The notes under the pieces: model-generated | What the model was told of the DNA's origin: nothing | What the model saw: the letters and a program-made list of their open reading frames with translations, nothing else | Databases searched by the model: none | DNA from: Candidatus Omnitrophota bacterium | Lineage (GTDB): Bacteria; Ratteibacteria; UBA8468; B48-G9; JAFGKM01 | Length of the DNA stretch: 11,095 bases | Direction of reading: 5' to 3' | NCBI GenBank assembly: GCA_023818785.1 | Contig: JAMWCO010000036.1 | Location: forward strand, 1 to 11,095 | Shown: piece by piece, positions 1 to 6,795 of the stretch | Layout: every line of letters begins with the position of its first letter | Position numbering within the stretch: position 1 is the first letter of the stretch | Translations under genes and position numbers: made by a program

Positions 1-1
1 G

Positions 2-709
2 AATGGCAATGAATTGGTTGGCTTAAATTCAACTTTTGAACATAAAGCATTATACTCAAGTGATGTGGGTCCTTTGACTGGAGAATGTGGTTCTGTTATT
101 TTTTATTATGAGAATCCAGATAATAAATTTTGCCAGATTATTAAAAAACTTGAGCCATTTTTAAAAGAATATAATTATCCTTTAGGACCGATAGATTGTA
201 ATTTTATACATAATGAACAAGGCTCTTGGTTTCTTGAATTTACAGCGAGATTTGGATATCCTGCTCAATATATTCAAATGTATGCTTGTGACAATTGGGG
301 AGAAATATTTGAAAAATTAGTTAATGGAGAATTCATTGGATTTAAAGAATATCTTAAACCCTTTAAATATTTCATTGGTTCAAGAATCTGGATACCAGAA
401 TGGCCATATGGTAAAACTCAAGATGATTTAATTGAAGATCCTACTCCATTTGTTCATCTTACTAAGGATTTATTAAATCATATAAGTTTTGTAGATGTTA
501 AAGTTAAAGATAATAAAATTGTCACAGGTGGGACAGATGGAGAATTATTTACAATATCTGCAGGTGGCCAGTCTATTTCAGAAGCAAAAGAAAATCTTAT
601 GAATTTAATTAAACAATTTGAAGTTTATCCTATGGGATACAGAGAGGATTTAGGAGAGAATATAGAAATAGAAAAACTTAAATCTTGGGGATTTTGGTTA
701 CCTACTTAA
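2..709 (+). CDS. PurD-like ATP-grasp ligase, C-terminal part (5' end outside window)
   Basis: The reading frame is open to the left edge (Asn-Gly-Asn-Glu precede the TTG at 14), so only the C-terminal ~236 residues are present. The order of motifs matches phosphoribosylamine-glycine ligase: EHK, then GPLTGE, then an LEFTARFG segment, and a C-terminal domain with SAGGQS, EA and YREDLG. PurD makes glycinamide ribonucleotide from phosphoribosylamine, glycine and ATP. Oddities are seen in the metal-binding region: the family's EFN is EFT and its RFGDPE is RFGYPA, so Mg-coordinating residues appear changed. It may therefore be an ATP-grasp ligase acting on another substrate rather than a true PurD. 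It is the only plus-strand gene here and converges on the long minus-strand gene set. Fold assignment is firm; substrate is unknown. Confidence 0.75.
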   Translation, partial: NGNELVGLNSTFEHKALYSSDVGPLTGECGSVIFYYENPDNKFCQIIKKLEPFLKEYNYPLGPIDCNFIHNEQGSWFLEFTARFGYPAQYIQMYACDNWGEIFEKLVNGEFIGFKEYLKPFKYFIGSRIWIPEWPYGKTQDDLIEDPTPFVHLTKDLLNHISFVDVKVKDNKIVTGGTDGELFTISAGGQSISEAKENLMNLIKQFEVYPMGYREDLGENIEIEKLKSWGFWLPT

Positions 710-796
710 AATATATTCTATTATAGAAATTGTTCCTAAAAGCATAAACAAACTTGCTGTAATAAAACAACTTATCATACCAATTATTTCTCTCAT
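698..796 (-). CDS. 32-aa single-pass membrane miniprotein
   Basis: This short ORF starts at an ATG (796) preceded by a strong AAAGGAGGA site at 801-809, five bases from the start. It encodes 32 residues: a charged start (MRE), a hydrophobic stretch from about residue 4 to 26 rich in Ile, Leu, Phe and Met, and a short tail ending SR. This is the composition of one transmembrane helix. The last 12 bases overlap antisense to the end of the PurD-like gene, so the two transcription units converge with no spacer. It follows the Cys-rich 78-aa gene by 17 bp and is the last gene of the minus-strand run in view. Function is unknown; small phage membrane proteins of this kind include holin-like and superinfection proteins, but nothing here chooses between them. 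Confidence 0.6.
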   Translation of the reverse strand: MREIIGMISCFITASLFMLLGTISIIEYILSR

Positions 797-813
797 TTAT
801 TCCTCCTTTAAGT

Positions 814-1050
814 TTATAAAGAATTTTCACTTTCATTTTTATAAGGACAATTTTGATAAATCATTTTTAAACCCAGAGTATCTTTTACAACACTTTGTAA
901 TTTATAATGTTTTCTTTCTCCAAAATCATTTAACCAATAATCTTTTAAACATTTGCATTCATATTGAAGATTCCAAAGTATAGTTTTTAATTTATTTTTT
1001 TTATTTATAGGTATAATAACAACACAAAATCGACAATCTTTACACGCCAT
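814..1050 (-). CDS. Cys-rich hypothetical protein, 78 aa
   Basis: I do not recognise this protein. It opens with Cys3-x2-Cys6-x2-Cys9, has Cys32-x-Cys34 in the middle and Cys68 near the end, a spacing that suggests metal (Zn) binding. The rest is basic and aromatic. The ATG at 1050 lies six bases after the stop of the upstream 80-aa gene and has no Shine-Dalgarno, so it is probably translated by coupling. It is short, like several neighbours in this left-end block of small phage proteins. No membrane segment or signal peptide is seen. Existence as a gene is likely from packing; function is not inferable. Confidence 0.65.
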   Translation of the reverse strand: MACKDCRFCVVIIPINKKNKLKTILWNLQYECKCLKDYWLNDFGERKHYKLQSVVKDTLGLKMIYQNCPYKNESENSL

Positions 1051-1056
1051 TTTTAT

Positions 1057-1299
1057 TTAAATAAATATTTTACTAAAATATCCTTCTAAATCCTCTGCTT
1101 TATCCCAATATTTCCAAACCAACCACCATAAAGACATCAAAAACCCTTTTGAAAATTTTTTATGTTTTGAAGTTTTAAATCCAGTTTCTAATTTCATAAT
1201 ACGAAAATGCTCGTCTCGCCAAAGAGGATAAGTAAGATTAGGATAATTTTCTTTATCTGGATGATGATATTGAATGGGACGCTTCTTTTTCTTTCTCAT
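1057..1299 (-). CDS. basic hypothetical protein, 80 aa
   Basis: Unrecognised protein with a very basic N-terminus (MRKKKKR), a Tyr-His-His-Pro motif at residues 11-14 and a Trp-rich stretch near residues 57-65 (LWWLVWKYW). The ATG at 1299 is the first possible ATG after an in-frame stop and lacks a clear ribosome binding site. It lies inside the end of the 55-aa gene (47-bp overlap, different frame), so translation may depend on ribosomes finishing that gene. The Trp-rich segment could pack against membrane or protein but is too short to call a transmembrane helix with confidence. It could be a small nucleic-acid-binding protein; that is a guess from charge only. Confidence 0.55.
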   Translation of the reverse strand: MRKKKKRPIQYHHPDKENYPNLTYPLWRDEHFRIMKLETGFKTSKHKKFSKGFLMSLWWLVWKYWDKAEDLEGYFSKIFI

Positions 1300-1420
1300 A
1301 TTTTAAAATAATACAATAACCTTCATCATTTGTTTCCTTTTCCCACGCTAAACATTTATCCGCTTTACATTTTCTTGCTACAAAAGGACAATCTTTTGTA
1401 TAAGCAATATCTGTTTTCAT
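1253..1420 (-). CDS. Cys-containing hypothetical protein, 55 aa
   Basis: The ATG at 1420 has a good AAGGAGG site at 1426-1432 with normal spacing, and the frame runs 55 codons to TAA at 1253-1255. The product begins MKTDIAYTK and has cysteines at 11, 18, 23 and 36 (C-x6-C-x4-C-x12-C), consistent with a small metal-binding fold. The C-terminus is rich in Lys/Glu, then Ser. Its 3' end overlaps the next gene by 47 bp. The overlapping end may be non-essential sequence, or one of the two genes may end differently in relatives. The clear ribosome binding site makes this the better supported member of the overlapping pair. Function unknown. Confidence 0.6.
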   Translation of the reverse strand: MKTDIAYTKDCPFVARKCKADKCLAWEKETNDEGYCIILKYEKEKEASHSISSSR

Positions 1421-1476
1421 TTAAATCCTCCTTTTTATTTTTGGTTTATGTTTATAACAAAAATATATGTATTTTT

Positions 1477-1755
1477 TTATTCATTTGTCACTTTTAATAA
1501 ATTATCAATAACTTTAAAATTAAATAAACTATCAGCATCAATGAGAGATTTACCTTTTAATACTAAATTGTCAAGAATTATCTCTTTGCCTGACCTAAAT
1601 ATATCTATAACTTTAAACCACCGAATATAATTACCAAATTGTTTTCCAGTCCAAAGACGGTATGATTTACCATCATCCCCTTTTAGACAGAGAAGATATA
1701 TAACTTTTCCACGTTTATCTTTTTGAGGTATAATTTTTATAAGTTTTGCTCTCAT
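1477..1755 (-). CDS. hypothetical protein, 92 aa, beta-rich
   Basis: Not recognised. The sequence alternates hydrophobic and polar residues (AKLIKII, KVIYLLCLK, GKSYRLWTG, KEIILDNLVL), suggesting a small beta-barrel such as an OB-fold, which in phages is often used for DNA or protein binding; this is inference from pattern only. The ATG at 1755 overlaps the TGA of the upstream 53-aa gene (ATGA), a classic translational-coupling arrangement, and no independent Shine-Dalgarno is seen. The pair lies downstream of the replication-initiator-like genes, so a replication accessory role is conceivable. There is a 56-bp gap to the next gene, which holds that gene's ribosome binding site. Confidence 0.65.
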   Translation of the reverse strand: MRAKLIKIIPQKDKRGKVIYLLCLKGDDGKSYRLWTGKQFGNYIRWFKVIDIFRSGKEIILDNLVLKGKSLIDADSLFNFKVIDNLLKVTNE

Positions 1756-1913
1756 TTTTTCTCTTGGCTTATTTCTATTATCAAAACTTTTTGTGCAGGA
1801 ATTTTTGATACTTTTTCTAATTCGGAAGATGGAATTTGAAATGTGATTTTTATTTCATCCTCATAATCACGAATAAGTTTATAAAGTGCAGCTTTAAATG
1901 TTATTTTTTCCAT
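1752..1913 (-). CDS. hypothetical protein, 53 aa
   Basis: A short gene with strong support: the ATG at 1913 is preceded by AAAAGGAGGAACAA (ribosome binding site about 1919-1927), and its TGA overlaps the ATG of the next gene by four bases. The product begins MEKITFKAAL, has an acidic stretch (DYEDE) and then alternating strands (IKITFQIP, KVLIIEIS), ending in lysines. It looks like a compact alpha/beta miniprotein and I cannot name it. The first 20 bases overlap the end of the upstream 112-aa gene. Coupling through ATGA suggests its product is made in step with the 92-aa protein and may act with it. Confidence 0.7.
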   Translation of the reverse strand: MEKITFKAALYKLIRDYEDEIKITFQIPSSELEKVSKIPAQKVLIIEISQEKK

Positions 1914-2232
1914 TTGTTCCTCCTTTTGTTTCTTCTTTTATTTTTATAATGTTTTTGACAATTTCATCAATTTTAACTGGTTCTTTATAAGTAAAAGTCG
2001 AATCTCTATAACTAGCTAAATAATCTTCTTTAGCTTGATTTAATTTTTGTAAATAATAATTAAATGATTGTCTATATTTTGAAAAATAAATAGCGTTTAA
2101 TAAAAAATTAAAAGATATATCAGCATTTTCAAGTATAAAATTAAATAAAACAGCTAATTGTTTTTTTGATAATCTTTTTCTATATTTGTCTTTAAATACA
2201 TACATAAATAATTTAATTTGTTTTTTGTTCAT
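1894..2232 (-). CDS. helical protein, possible DnaD-like domain partner of replication initiator
   Basis: A 112-residue, mostly helical, basic protein. The part LSKKQLAVL at about residues 21-29, followed by a helix with NAIYFSKY and then FNYYLQKL, resembles the helix pattern of the DnaD C-terminal domain (li..Ai..a....YI..IL), but the match is weak. The ATG at 2232 lies inside the last 20 bp of the winged-helix protein gene, so the two are translationally linked. In many Firmicutes phages these two domains are one replisome-organiser protein that recruits helicase or helicase loader; here they would be two polypeptides. A Gly/Asn/Lys-rich tail ends the protein. Gene existence is secure; the DnaD link is inference. 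Confidence 0.55.
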   Translation of the reverse strand: MNKKQIKLFMYVFKDKYRKRLSKKQLAVLFNFILENADISFNFLLNAIYFSKYRQSFNYYLQKLNQAKEDYLASYRDSTFTYKEPVKIDEIVKNIIKIKEETKGGTNGKNNI

Positions 2233-2635
2233 CTTTTTTTAATTCAGATAAGCTATCTTTAATATAATCATAATATATCTGTATGAATAAATTTTTAAAT
2301 TTTAAATGATTAAGTTGATTAAGTTCTCTAATCACTCCTTTTTTTACTAAAGGAGAATTTTTTGGTTGATATTTAAAATGATTTTTAACAAAAATTAAAT
2401 TATGTTCTTCATCATAAAAAATCATTTTTTCATTAATAAGTTCCGTTAAAGGAATTTTAATATCTCCTAATTTAGTTTGAACTTTTGTCACTTCCCAATC
2501 AGGTTCATAAATTCCTAATAAGTTAATATTAGGATTCCAGCCTAAGTAAAGAAATAATAATTTTGCTTCTTTAGATAATTTTTTAAATTTAGTATCTGAC
2601 CATATTTTAGTAAATAAAGGAACATATTCCGGCAT
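2213..2635 (-). CDS. phage replication initiator-like winged-helix protein
   Basis: The 140-residue protein has the conserved opening of phage replisome organisers: a KIWSDTKFKKLS segment, AKLLFLYLGWNPN, then GIYEPDWEV, a strand-turn region, LINEKMIFYDEEHNLIFVKN and a Lys-rich end. This is the winged-helix DNA-binding part typical of phage DnaD-like or conserved replication proteins that recognise the origin. The usual C-terminal helicase-loading domain is missing; the next, overlapping gene may supply it. It lies one base downstream of the DNA polymerase stop, so both belong to one replication block. The ATG at 2635 has no clear Shine-Dalgarno, in keeping with coupling to the polymerase. I am confident of the family type, less of the exact role. 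Confidence 0.75.
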   Translation of the reverse strand: MPEYVPLFTKIWSDTKFKKLSKEAKLLFLYLGWNPNINLLGIYEPDWEVTKVQTKLGDIKIPLTELINEKMIFYDEEHNLIFVKNHFKYQPKNSPLVKKGVIRELNQLNHLKFKNLFIQIYYDYIKDSLSELKKDEQKTN

Positions 2636-2636
2636 T

Positions 2637-4805
2637 TTATTGAAATAATTCTATTTGATTTAAATCTGAATAAGATTTTATATAAAAATTTTCTTTAAAA
2701 TCAAATACAGAAGTTAAAATTCTTTCTAATAGTGGATATATTCTATTATTCCAATAATAAATTCTATCAAAAGTTCCATTATAATTATAAATTCTTTCAG
2801 GAATCAATTTAGGTTTAGATGTTATAATAAAATATTCTATAGTCATTCCTATGTAAAATTCCTCTTTTTTATTTATAATATCTTTAGCAATTTTAACGTG
2901 TGCTAAATCACCTTTGTATTCTTCAGGGTGTTTAATTATTTGTTGTCTTATTATAATATCAGTTATATCAATATCATTTTTAAAAAATTCTTTTCTTTTT
3001 TCTAATATATAATTTTTATAAAATTCTTTGTCATTGTCAGTGGTTAATATTAAATTAATAAGTTCTTTTTGCAATTTTTTAGCATAATTTACTGTATCAC
3101 TTTTAATACATTCTAAACCAACATATTCTATGCTGTCTGCAGGTTTATCATCTATTTCTATAATTCTCATTGCATACTTTTTTTTAGAAACAAAAAATAC
3201 TTTAGACAATTTTTTATTATACTGAAGTAAAATATAACTTTTATTTATATTAAACTCTTTTTTTAAAATATCTTCTAACCAGATATGAAAAATTTCTAAA
3301 GTCTCTTTAATATTTACATTGTCATTTTTATCATATATAAAAACACTATCAGTATCTCCATAAATAATTTCTAAACCTGCCATTTTAAAAAATTCTATTG
3401 CTTTATTAATTAAATATTGACCTGTCAAAGTAATTGCTTCTGCTATATTTTGATTAAAATATCTACTTTGAGAATCTCCTAAAATACCATACATACTATT
3501 TGCTAATTCTTTTATAGCATCCTGTATAAGTCTATATTTTTCGTATTCTTTAGATTTATATTCATATTTTTTCATTTCATTTTTATAAATTTCTCTTTCT
3601 TTAAGATAATTAGTAATAATTTCTGAAATTAAGCCTTGTGATTTGTCAAAATAAATATTATTAATTGTTTTTATAGAATTATCATTTTTACTGTCTAACA
3701 ATTTGTCTATTGAAATATTAAAAGTTTTAATAATACTTGGATACAATGATTTAAAATCAAGCACATAAACATTTTTAAATAATCCCCGTTGTGGTTCTAA
3801 AACTAATCCTCCTTTATAAGAAGTTGAGATATTATTTTTTATTTTAGTTTTAAAATGAATATTTTTCTTTCTTGCATATTTTAAAATATACATATCTAAT
3901 AATTTAGAAACATAAAATTCTCTTAAAAAAGTATTACACCACTTACATTCTAATTTCATAATTTCTATACTATTAGTAGATTTATCTAATTTATATAATA
4001 ATTCGCTATCTTTTAAATTATATTTTTTAAATTTTTCTATATCAGTATTATATAAATCTATTATTTTTTGAGTTCTTTCTAATTTAGTTTCTCCTAAGAA
4101 ATATTGAGAGATAGTAGATAACTTAAAATCTTCTACATTAAATTTATACTGGCAGATTTTCATAAATCTTTTCATTAAGTCTATATGAATTACAGTATTC
4201 CAATCAAACTCTAATTTATATTTTTTAAACCTTTCTTGTAAATATAATAAATCAAAATTTGAAGAATTCCAGCCAATTATCACATCATAAATATTAAATA
4301 ATTCTAAAATTTTAATTAGAAGATTTTTTTCTTTGTTATCGATTAAACAATCAAATTTTCCTGTATTGTCATAATAAGCTAAAGATAAAATTCTATCTTT
4401 TCCTATTTCTATTTTTCCAGAAGTATCGTCAATTTCAATATCAAAATATAAAATTCTATAGTCGTCTTCAATTTCAAAATCTTGAGAATCTAAAATATAT
4501 AAATCTAACGGAGATAAATCTGCTTCATAAGTTTGAATATTAAAGTGATTTAATCTATCTAAAATATAAAATCTTTTAGTAAAAGGATAAGTTATTTTTA
4601 AATAATTTTTATTTTTATTACTTTTAGACACAAAATAATCAAATCTATCTTCAAATATCGAAAATAAAAAATTTATAGTTTTATCATCATTATTTACATA
4701 AAAATACCAGGGATAAAATATAGTTTTGATTTTCTTTTGATTGTTTTCTTTATATAACAAAGATATTGTTCCATTTTGATTAGTCCAACCATTAATATAT
4801 TTCAT
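2637..4805 (-). CDS. family B DNA polymerase with 3'-5' exonuclease
   Basis: Replicative DNA polymerase, 722 aa, with all core motifs visible. Exonuclease: FDIEID (Exo I, Asp122/Glu124), GWNSSNFD (Exo II, Asn180/Asp185), YNLKD (Exo III, Tyr262/Asp266). Linker YxGG-type motif at 330-333. Polymerase: DFKSLYPSI (motif A, Asp350), KELANSMYG (motif B, 432-440), YGDTDS (motif C, 482-487) and KKKY (541-544). It is thus predicted to be active in both synthesis and proofreading. The length is near the archaeal/T4-like range, and I saw no obvious protein-priming insertions (not tested). The start at 4805 overlaps the kinase gene end by 14 bp and lacks its own Shine-Dalgarno, so coupling is likely. No inteins or frameshifts are seen. 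Confidence 0.96.
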   Translation of the reverse strand: MKYINGWTNQNGTISLLYKENNQKKIKTIFYPWYFYVNNDDKTINFLFSIFEDRFDYFVSKSNKNKNYLKITYPFTKRFYILDRLNHFNIQTYEADLSPLDLYILDSQDFEIEDDYRILYFDIEIDDTSGKIEIGKDRILSLAYYDNTGKFDCLIDNKEKNLLIKILELFNIYDVIIGWNSSNFDLLYLQERFKKYKLEFDWNTVIHIDLMKRFMKICQYKFNVEDFKLSTISQYFLGETKLERTQKIIDLYNTDIEKFKKYNLKDSELLYKLDKSTNSIEIMKLECKWCNTFLREFYVSKLLDMYILKYARKKNIHFKTKIKNNISTSYKGGLVLEPQRGLFKNVYVLDFKSLYPSIIKTFNISIDKLLDSKNDNSIKTINNIYFDKSQGLISEIITNYLKEREIYKNEMKKYEYKSKEYEKYRLIQDAIKELANSMYGILGDSQSRYFNQNIAEAITLTGQYLINKAIEFFKMAGLEIIYGDTDSVFIYDKNDNVNIKETLEIFHIWLEDILKKEFNINKSYILLQYNKKLSKVFFVSKKKYAMRIIEIDDKPADSIEYVGLECIKSDTVNYAKKLQKELINLILTTDNDKEFYKNYILEKRKEFFKNDIDITDIIIRQQIIKHPEEYKGDLAHVKIAKDIINKKEEFYIGMTIEYFIITSKPKLIPERIYNYNGTFDRIYYWNNRIYPLLERILTSVFDFKENFYIKSYSDLNQIELFQ

Positions 4806-5232
4806 TTCTTTCTATATGTTTTAAAATTATTTCTGCACATTTCTGAGGTGTCCATAAAGAAGTGTTTATTCGATAATAATCCAAAGAAGTTTGCAATAAA
4901 TATTCTTCATAAATATTTATAAGTTTATCAATATCTTTAATTTTAATGTCAATTTCTTTAGTTTGTTTTATTCTTTTAATAATATCTTTTTTATCTGTGT
5001 AAAGATAAATAAAATAAAAATTATCGATTGATTGTATCTTTTTTTCTAATTCTAAATATTTTTTTAATTCGTCATCATTTTCTCTATTTTTAAATTTAGA
5101 ATATACATAATTAGAACCTATAAATCTATCTACAATAATATATTTATAATTTGTCATTTTATGAATTTTTTCTTTAATTGTAGATTTACCTACTTTATCT
5201 ATACCTTCTAATATGATTATTTTTTTATCCAT
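4792..5232 (-). CDS. P-loop (deoxy)nucleoside monophosphate kinase, thymidylate kinase-like
   Basis: The 146-residue protein starts with strand-Walker A: IIILEG then IDKVGKST (Gly10 to Thr18), as in thymidylate kinase, followed by a Val-Asp-Arg-Phe (DR motif, about 34-37) that in TMP kinases contacts the nucleotide base/phosphate region, and a central strand FYFIYLY before a Lys/Arg-rich lid-like stretch. TMP kinases are usually around 200 aa, so this is a short version. The expected activity is ATP-dependent phosphorylation of dTMP or a related dNMP. The ATG lies within the end of the glycosylase gene (8-bp overlap), and its own end overlaps the polymerase start, placing nucleotide supply right beside DNA synthesis. 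Substrate could be a modified dNMP rather than dTMP. Confidence 0.75.
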   Translation of the reverse strand: MDKKIIILEGIDKVGKSTIKEKIHKMTNYKYIIVDRFIGSNYVYSKFKNRENDDELKKYLELEKKIQSIDNFYFIYLYTDKKDIIKRIKQTKEIDIKIKDIDKLINIYEEYLLQTSLDYYRINTSLWTPQKCAEIILKHIERNEIY

Positions 5233-5836
5233 TTATATATTCTTTAATTCGTTTTAATTGATTAATATATTCTGATTTAAAAGATGGGTTATATTTTAAT
5301 TGTGCTGGATGAGGTAAAGAAAACACTTTTCTTAGAATCCAATCGGTAAAAGTATAAAATCTGCCACCAAAGAAATTTTTAACTTCAGTTCCTAAACAAA
5401 TTATAAGTTTTGGATCTATAATTTCTAATTCTCTAAATAAATATTTACAACAATTTTTTATTTCTTCTTCGGATAAATTTCTATTATTAGGAGTAGAACA
5501 TTTTACTAAGTTAGTAATCCAAAAATCATCTTTATTAAATCCAGCTTTTTTTAATAATTGTGTTAATAAATCACCAGTAGTTTTACCATAAAAAGCACCT
5601 TTTTCCATACAAATTTTAGTTCGATGGATTGAAGGATTTATTCCTACAATTAAAACTGGAAGTCTGCCTTCGTGGATAGGGAGTTTTCCATAGCCTTTGT
5701 CTAAATCGGTAATATTTACTAAATCATTAGAAATATTGCACTTATGACAATTATTTATTTGTTGATATAATTCATCAAGTTGAGGATTAAAAAGTTTATA
5801 TGGCTTTTTTAAAAATAAATTTTGAGAAGTTGGCAT
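5225..5836 (-). CDS. uracil-DNA glycosylase superfamily protein, [4Fe-4S] family 4-like
   Basis: The 203-residue protein resembles family 4 glycosylases: N-terminal Cys30-x2-Cys33, NLVKCSTPNNR with Cys113, Cys129/Cys130 before the PKLIICLG strand, and a C-terminal HPAQ (His176) in the DNA-intercalation motif position. Four such cysteines hold a 4Fe-4S cluster in the family. The first active-site motif is GINPS (65-69), where family 4 has GEAPG; GINP is instead typical of MUG/TDG, whose catalytic residue is the Asn. This mixture may change base specificity. The enzymes remove damaged or foreign bases from DNA. The ATG at 5836 follows the ThyX-like stop by six bases with no Shine-Dalgarno. Family is clear; specificity is open. 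Confidence 0.8.
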   Translation of the reverse strand: MPTSQNLFLKKPYKLFNPQLDELYQQINNCHKCNISNDLVNITDLDKGYGKLPIHEGRLPVLIVGINPSIHRTKICMEKGAFYGKTTGDLLTQLLKKAGFNKDDFWITNLVKCSTPNNRNLSEEEIKNCCKYLFRELEIIDPKLIICLGTEVKNFFGGRFYTFTDWILRKVFSLPHPAQLKYNPSFKSEYINQLKRIKEYING

Positions 5837-5842
5837 ATAAAA

Positions 5843-6784
5843 TTATTGCGTTTCAAATAAAATTTTATCTTGTTTTTCTAAAGTTTCCCAAGTAAAATCT
5901 TTCCATTCATTAGGCTTTGGAATTTTAATTTTTAATTCTTTTTCTATAATTTTAATATTAGTGCAAGGCTCTTTAAATAAAACTTCTCCGGTATAATTTT
6001 CAAATCCAGGTTGTCTATTATCACTTATATGAGGAATTCCCAACTCTTCATAAAATCCATTTACCATTAAAGTAGTATCTTTTTTTAAAATATCGCACAT
6101 TGGTCTTAAATATTCTGCTAATAAAGGAAATTTTTCTTTTACTCTTTCTCTTAACAACCAAGCAGTTGCTACAGTATCTTCCATCTCCGTGGTTTGCATT
6201 CTTTTAGAACACAATTCTTGCAATGCTTTATAAGTAATTCCTAACATATAACTATATTGAGAATAATGAGGAATTACACATCTTGCAGCCCAATTTGGAA
6301 CATATTTTTGAAGTTCACAATAAACTTCTTTACATTTTTCAACAACTTCACTAACTAATTGTGCCAATTCCCATTTATTATCTATACAATTAGGAAAACA
6401 AAATCCAAGTGAATTTAGAAAATTATCTTTATATCCCTTTGCAGCAAATACAACTCCTATTCTTGCACGAGCAATTTGATCGAAAGAAGCACGAGATACA
6501 TTTTCAATTAAAAACACAAAATAAGGAGCTTCCAGTGCTAACGGTAATGCTTTTTTCTCTAAAACTTTTTTTACAACTTCAAATCTTAATTGAGGAGACG
6601 CTAAACTCCATTTTTCCGCTATATTACCCCACGTCATTAGAGACATATTAAACATAGATTTATATGGATTTATTGTATAATCTATTAAAGAAACTTTAAT
6701 ATCTTTTAATGAATAATAATTTGTTTTATTTTCTTTAGATTCAAAACACAATTTTTTAAGTTCTTTTTTCAATTCCTCTTTCAT
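5843..6784 (-). CDS. divergent ThyX-family (flavin-dependent thymidylate synthase-like) protein
   Basis: 313 aa. The core order fits ThyX: a helix bundle, then FLIENVSRASFDQIARARIG (residues 91-110), LGFCFP, and a second half IPHYSQYSY, KALQELCSKR and a helix ending RERVKEKFP. ThyX methylates dUMP using methylene-THF, FAD and NADPH. The hallmark RHRxxSxNxxSxR is heavily altered: Arg106 and Arg108 remain, but His is Ala107, and the two Ser, the Asn and the last Arg positions are Val, Phe, Lys and Tyr by my alignment. An ~80-residue C-terminal extension follows the core. A strong AAGGAGG site about 6791-6797 precedes the start. It may be an enzyme with altered substrate or donor, or a non-catalytic homologue. 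Confidence 0.72.
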   Translation of the reverse strand: MKEELKKELKKLCFESKENKTNYYSLKDIKVSLIDYTINPYKSMFNMSLMTWGNIAEKWSLASPQLRFEVVKKVLEKKALPLALEAPYFVFLIENVSRASFDQIARARIGVVFAAKGYKDNFLNSLGFCFPNCIDNKWELAQLVSEVVEKCKEVYCELQKYVPNWAARCVIPHYSQYSYMLGITYKALQELCSKRMQTTEMEDTVATAWLLRERVKEKFPLLAEYLRPMCDILKKDTTLMVNGFYEELGIPHISDNRQPGFENYTGEVLFKEPCTNIKIIEKELKIKIPKPNEWKDFTWETLEKQDKILFETQ

Positions 6785-6795
6785 TAAAACCTCCT

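Noticed and set aside
716..728. Short inverted repeat TTCTAT-T-ATAGAA between the converging gene ends as a terminator.
   Set aside because: A one-base loop, AT-only stem with a single G-C pair and no T tract on either strand; also lies inside the 32-aa gene.
1448..1630. Plus-strand open frame of 60 codons.
   Set aside because: Lies antisense inside the 92-aa gene, has no ribosome binding site and no recognisable features.
6409..6651. Plus-strand open frame of 80 codons.
   Set aside because: Antisense shadow of the ThyX-like gene, whose protein motifs fix the true strand.
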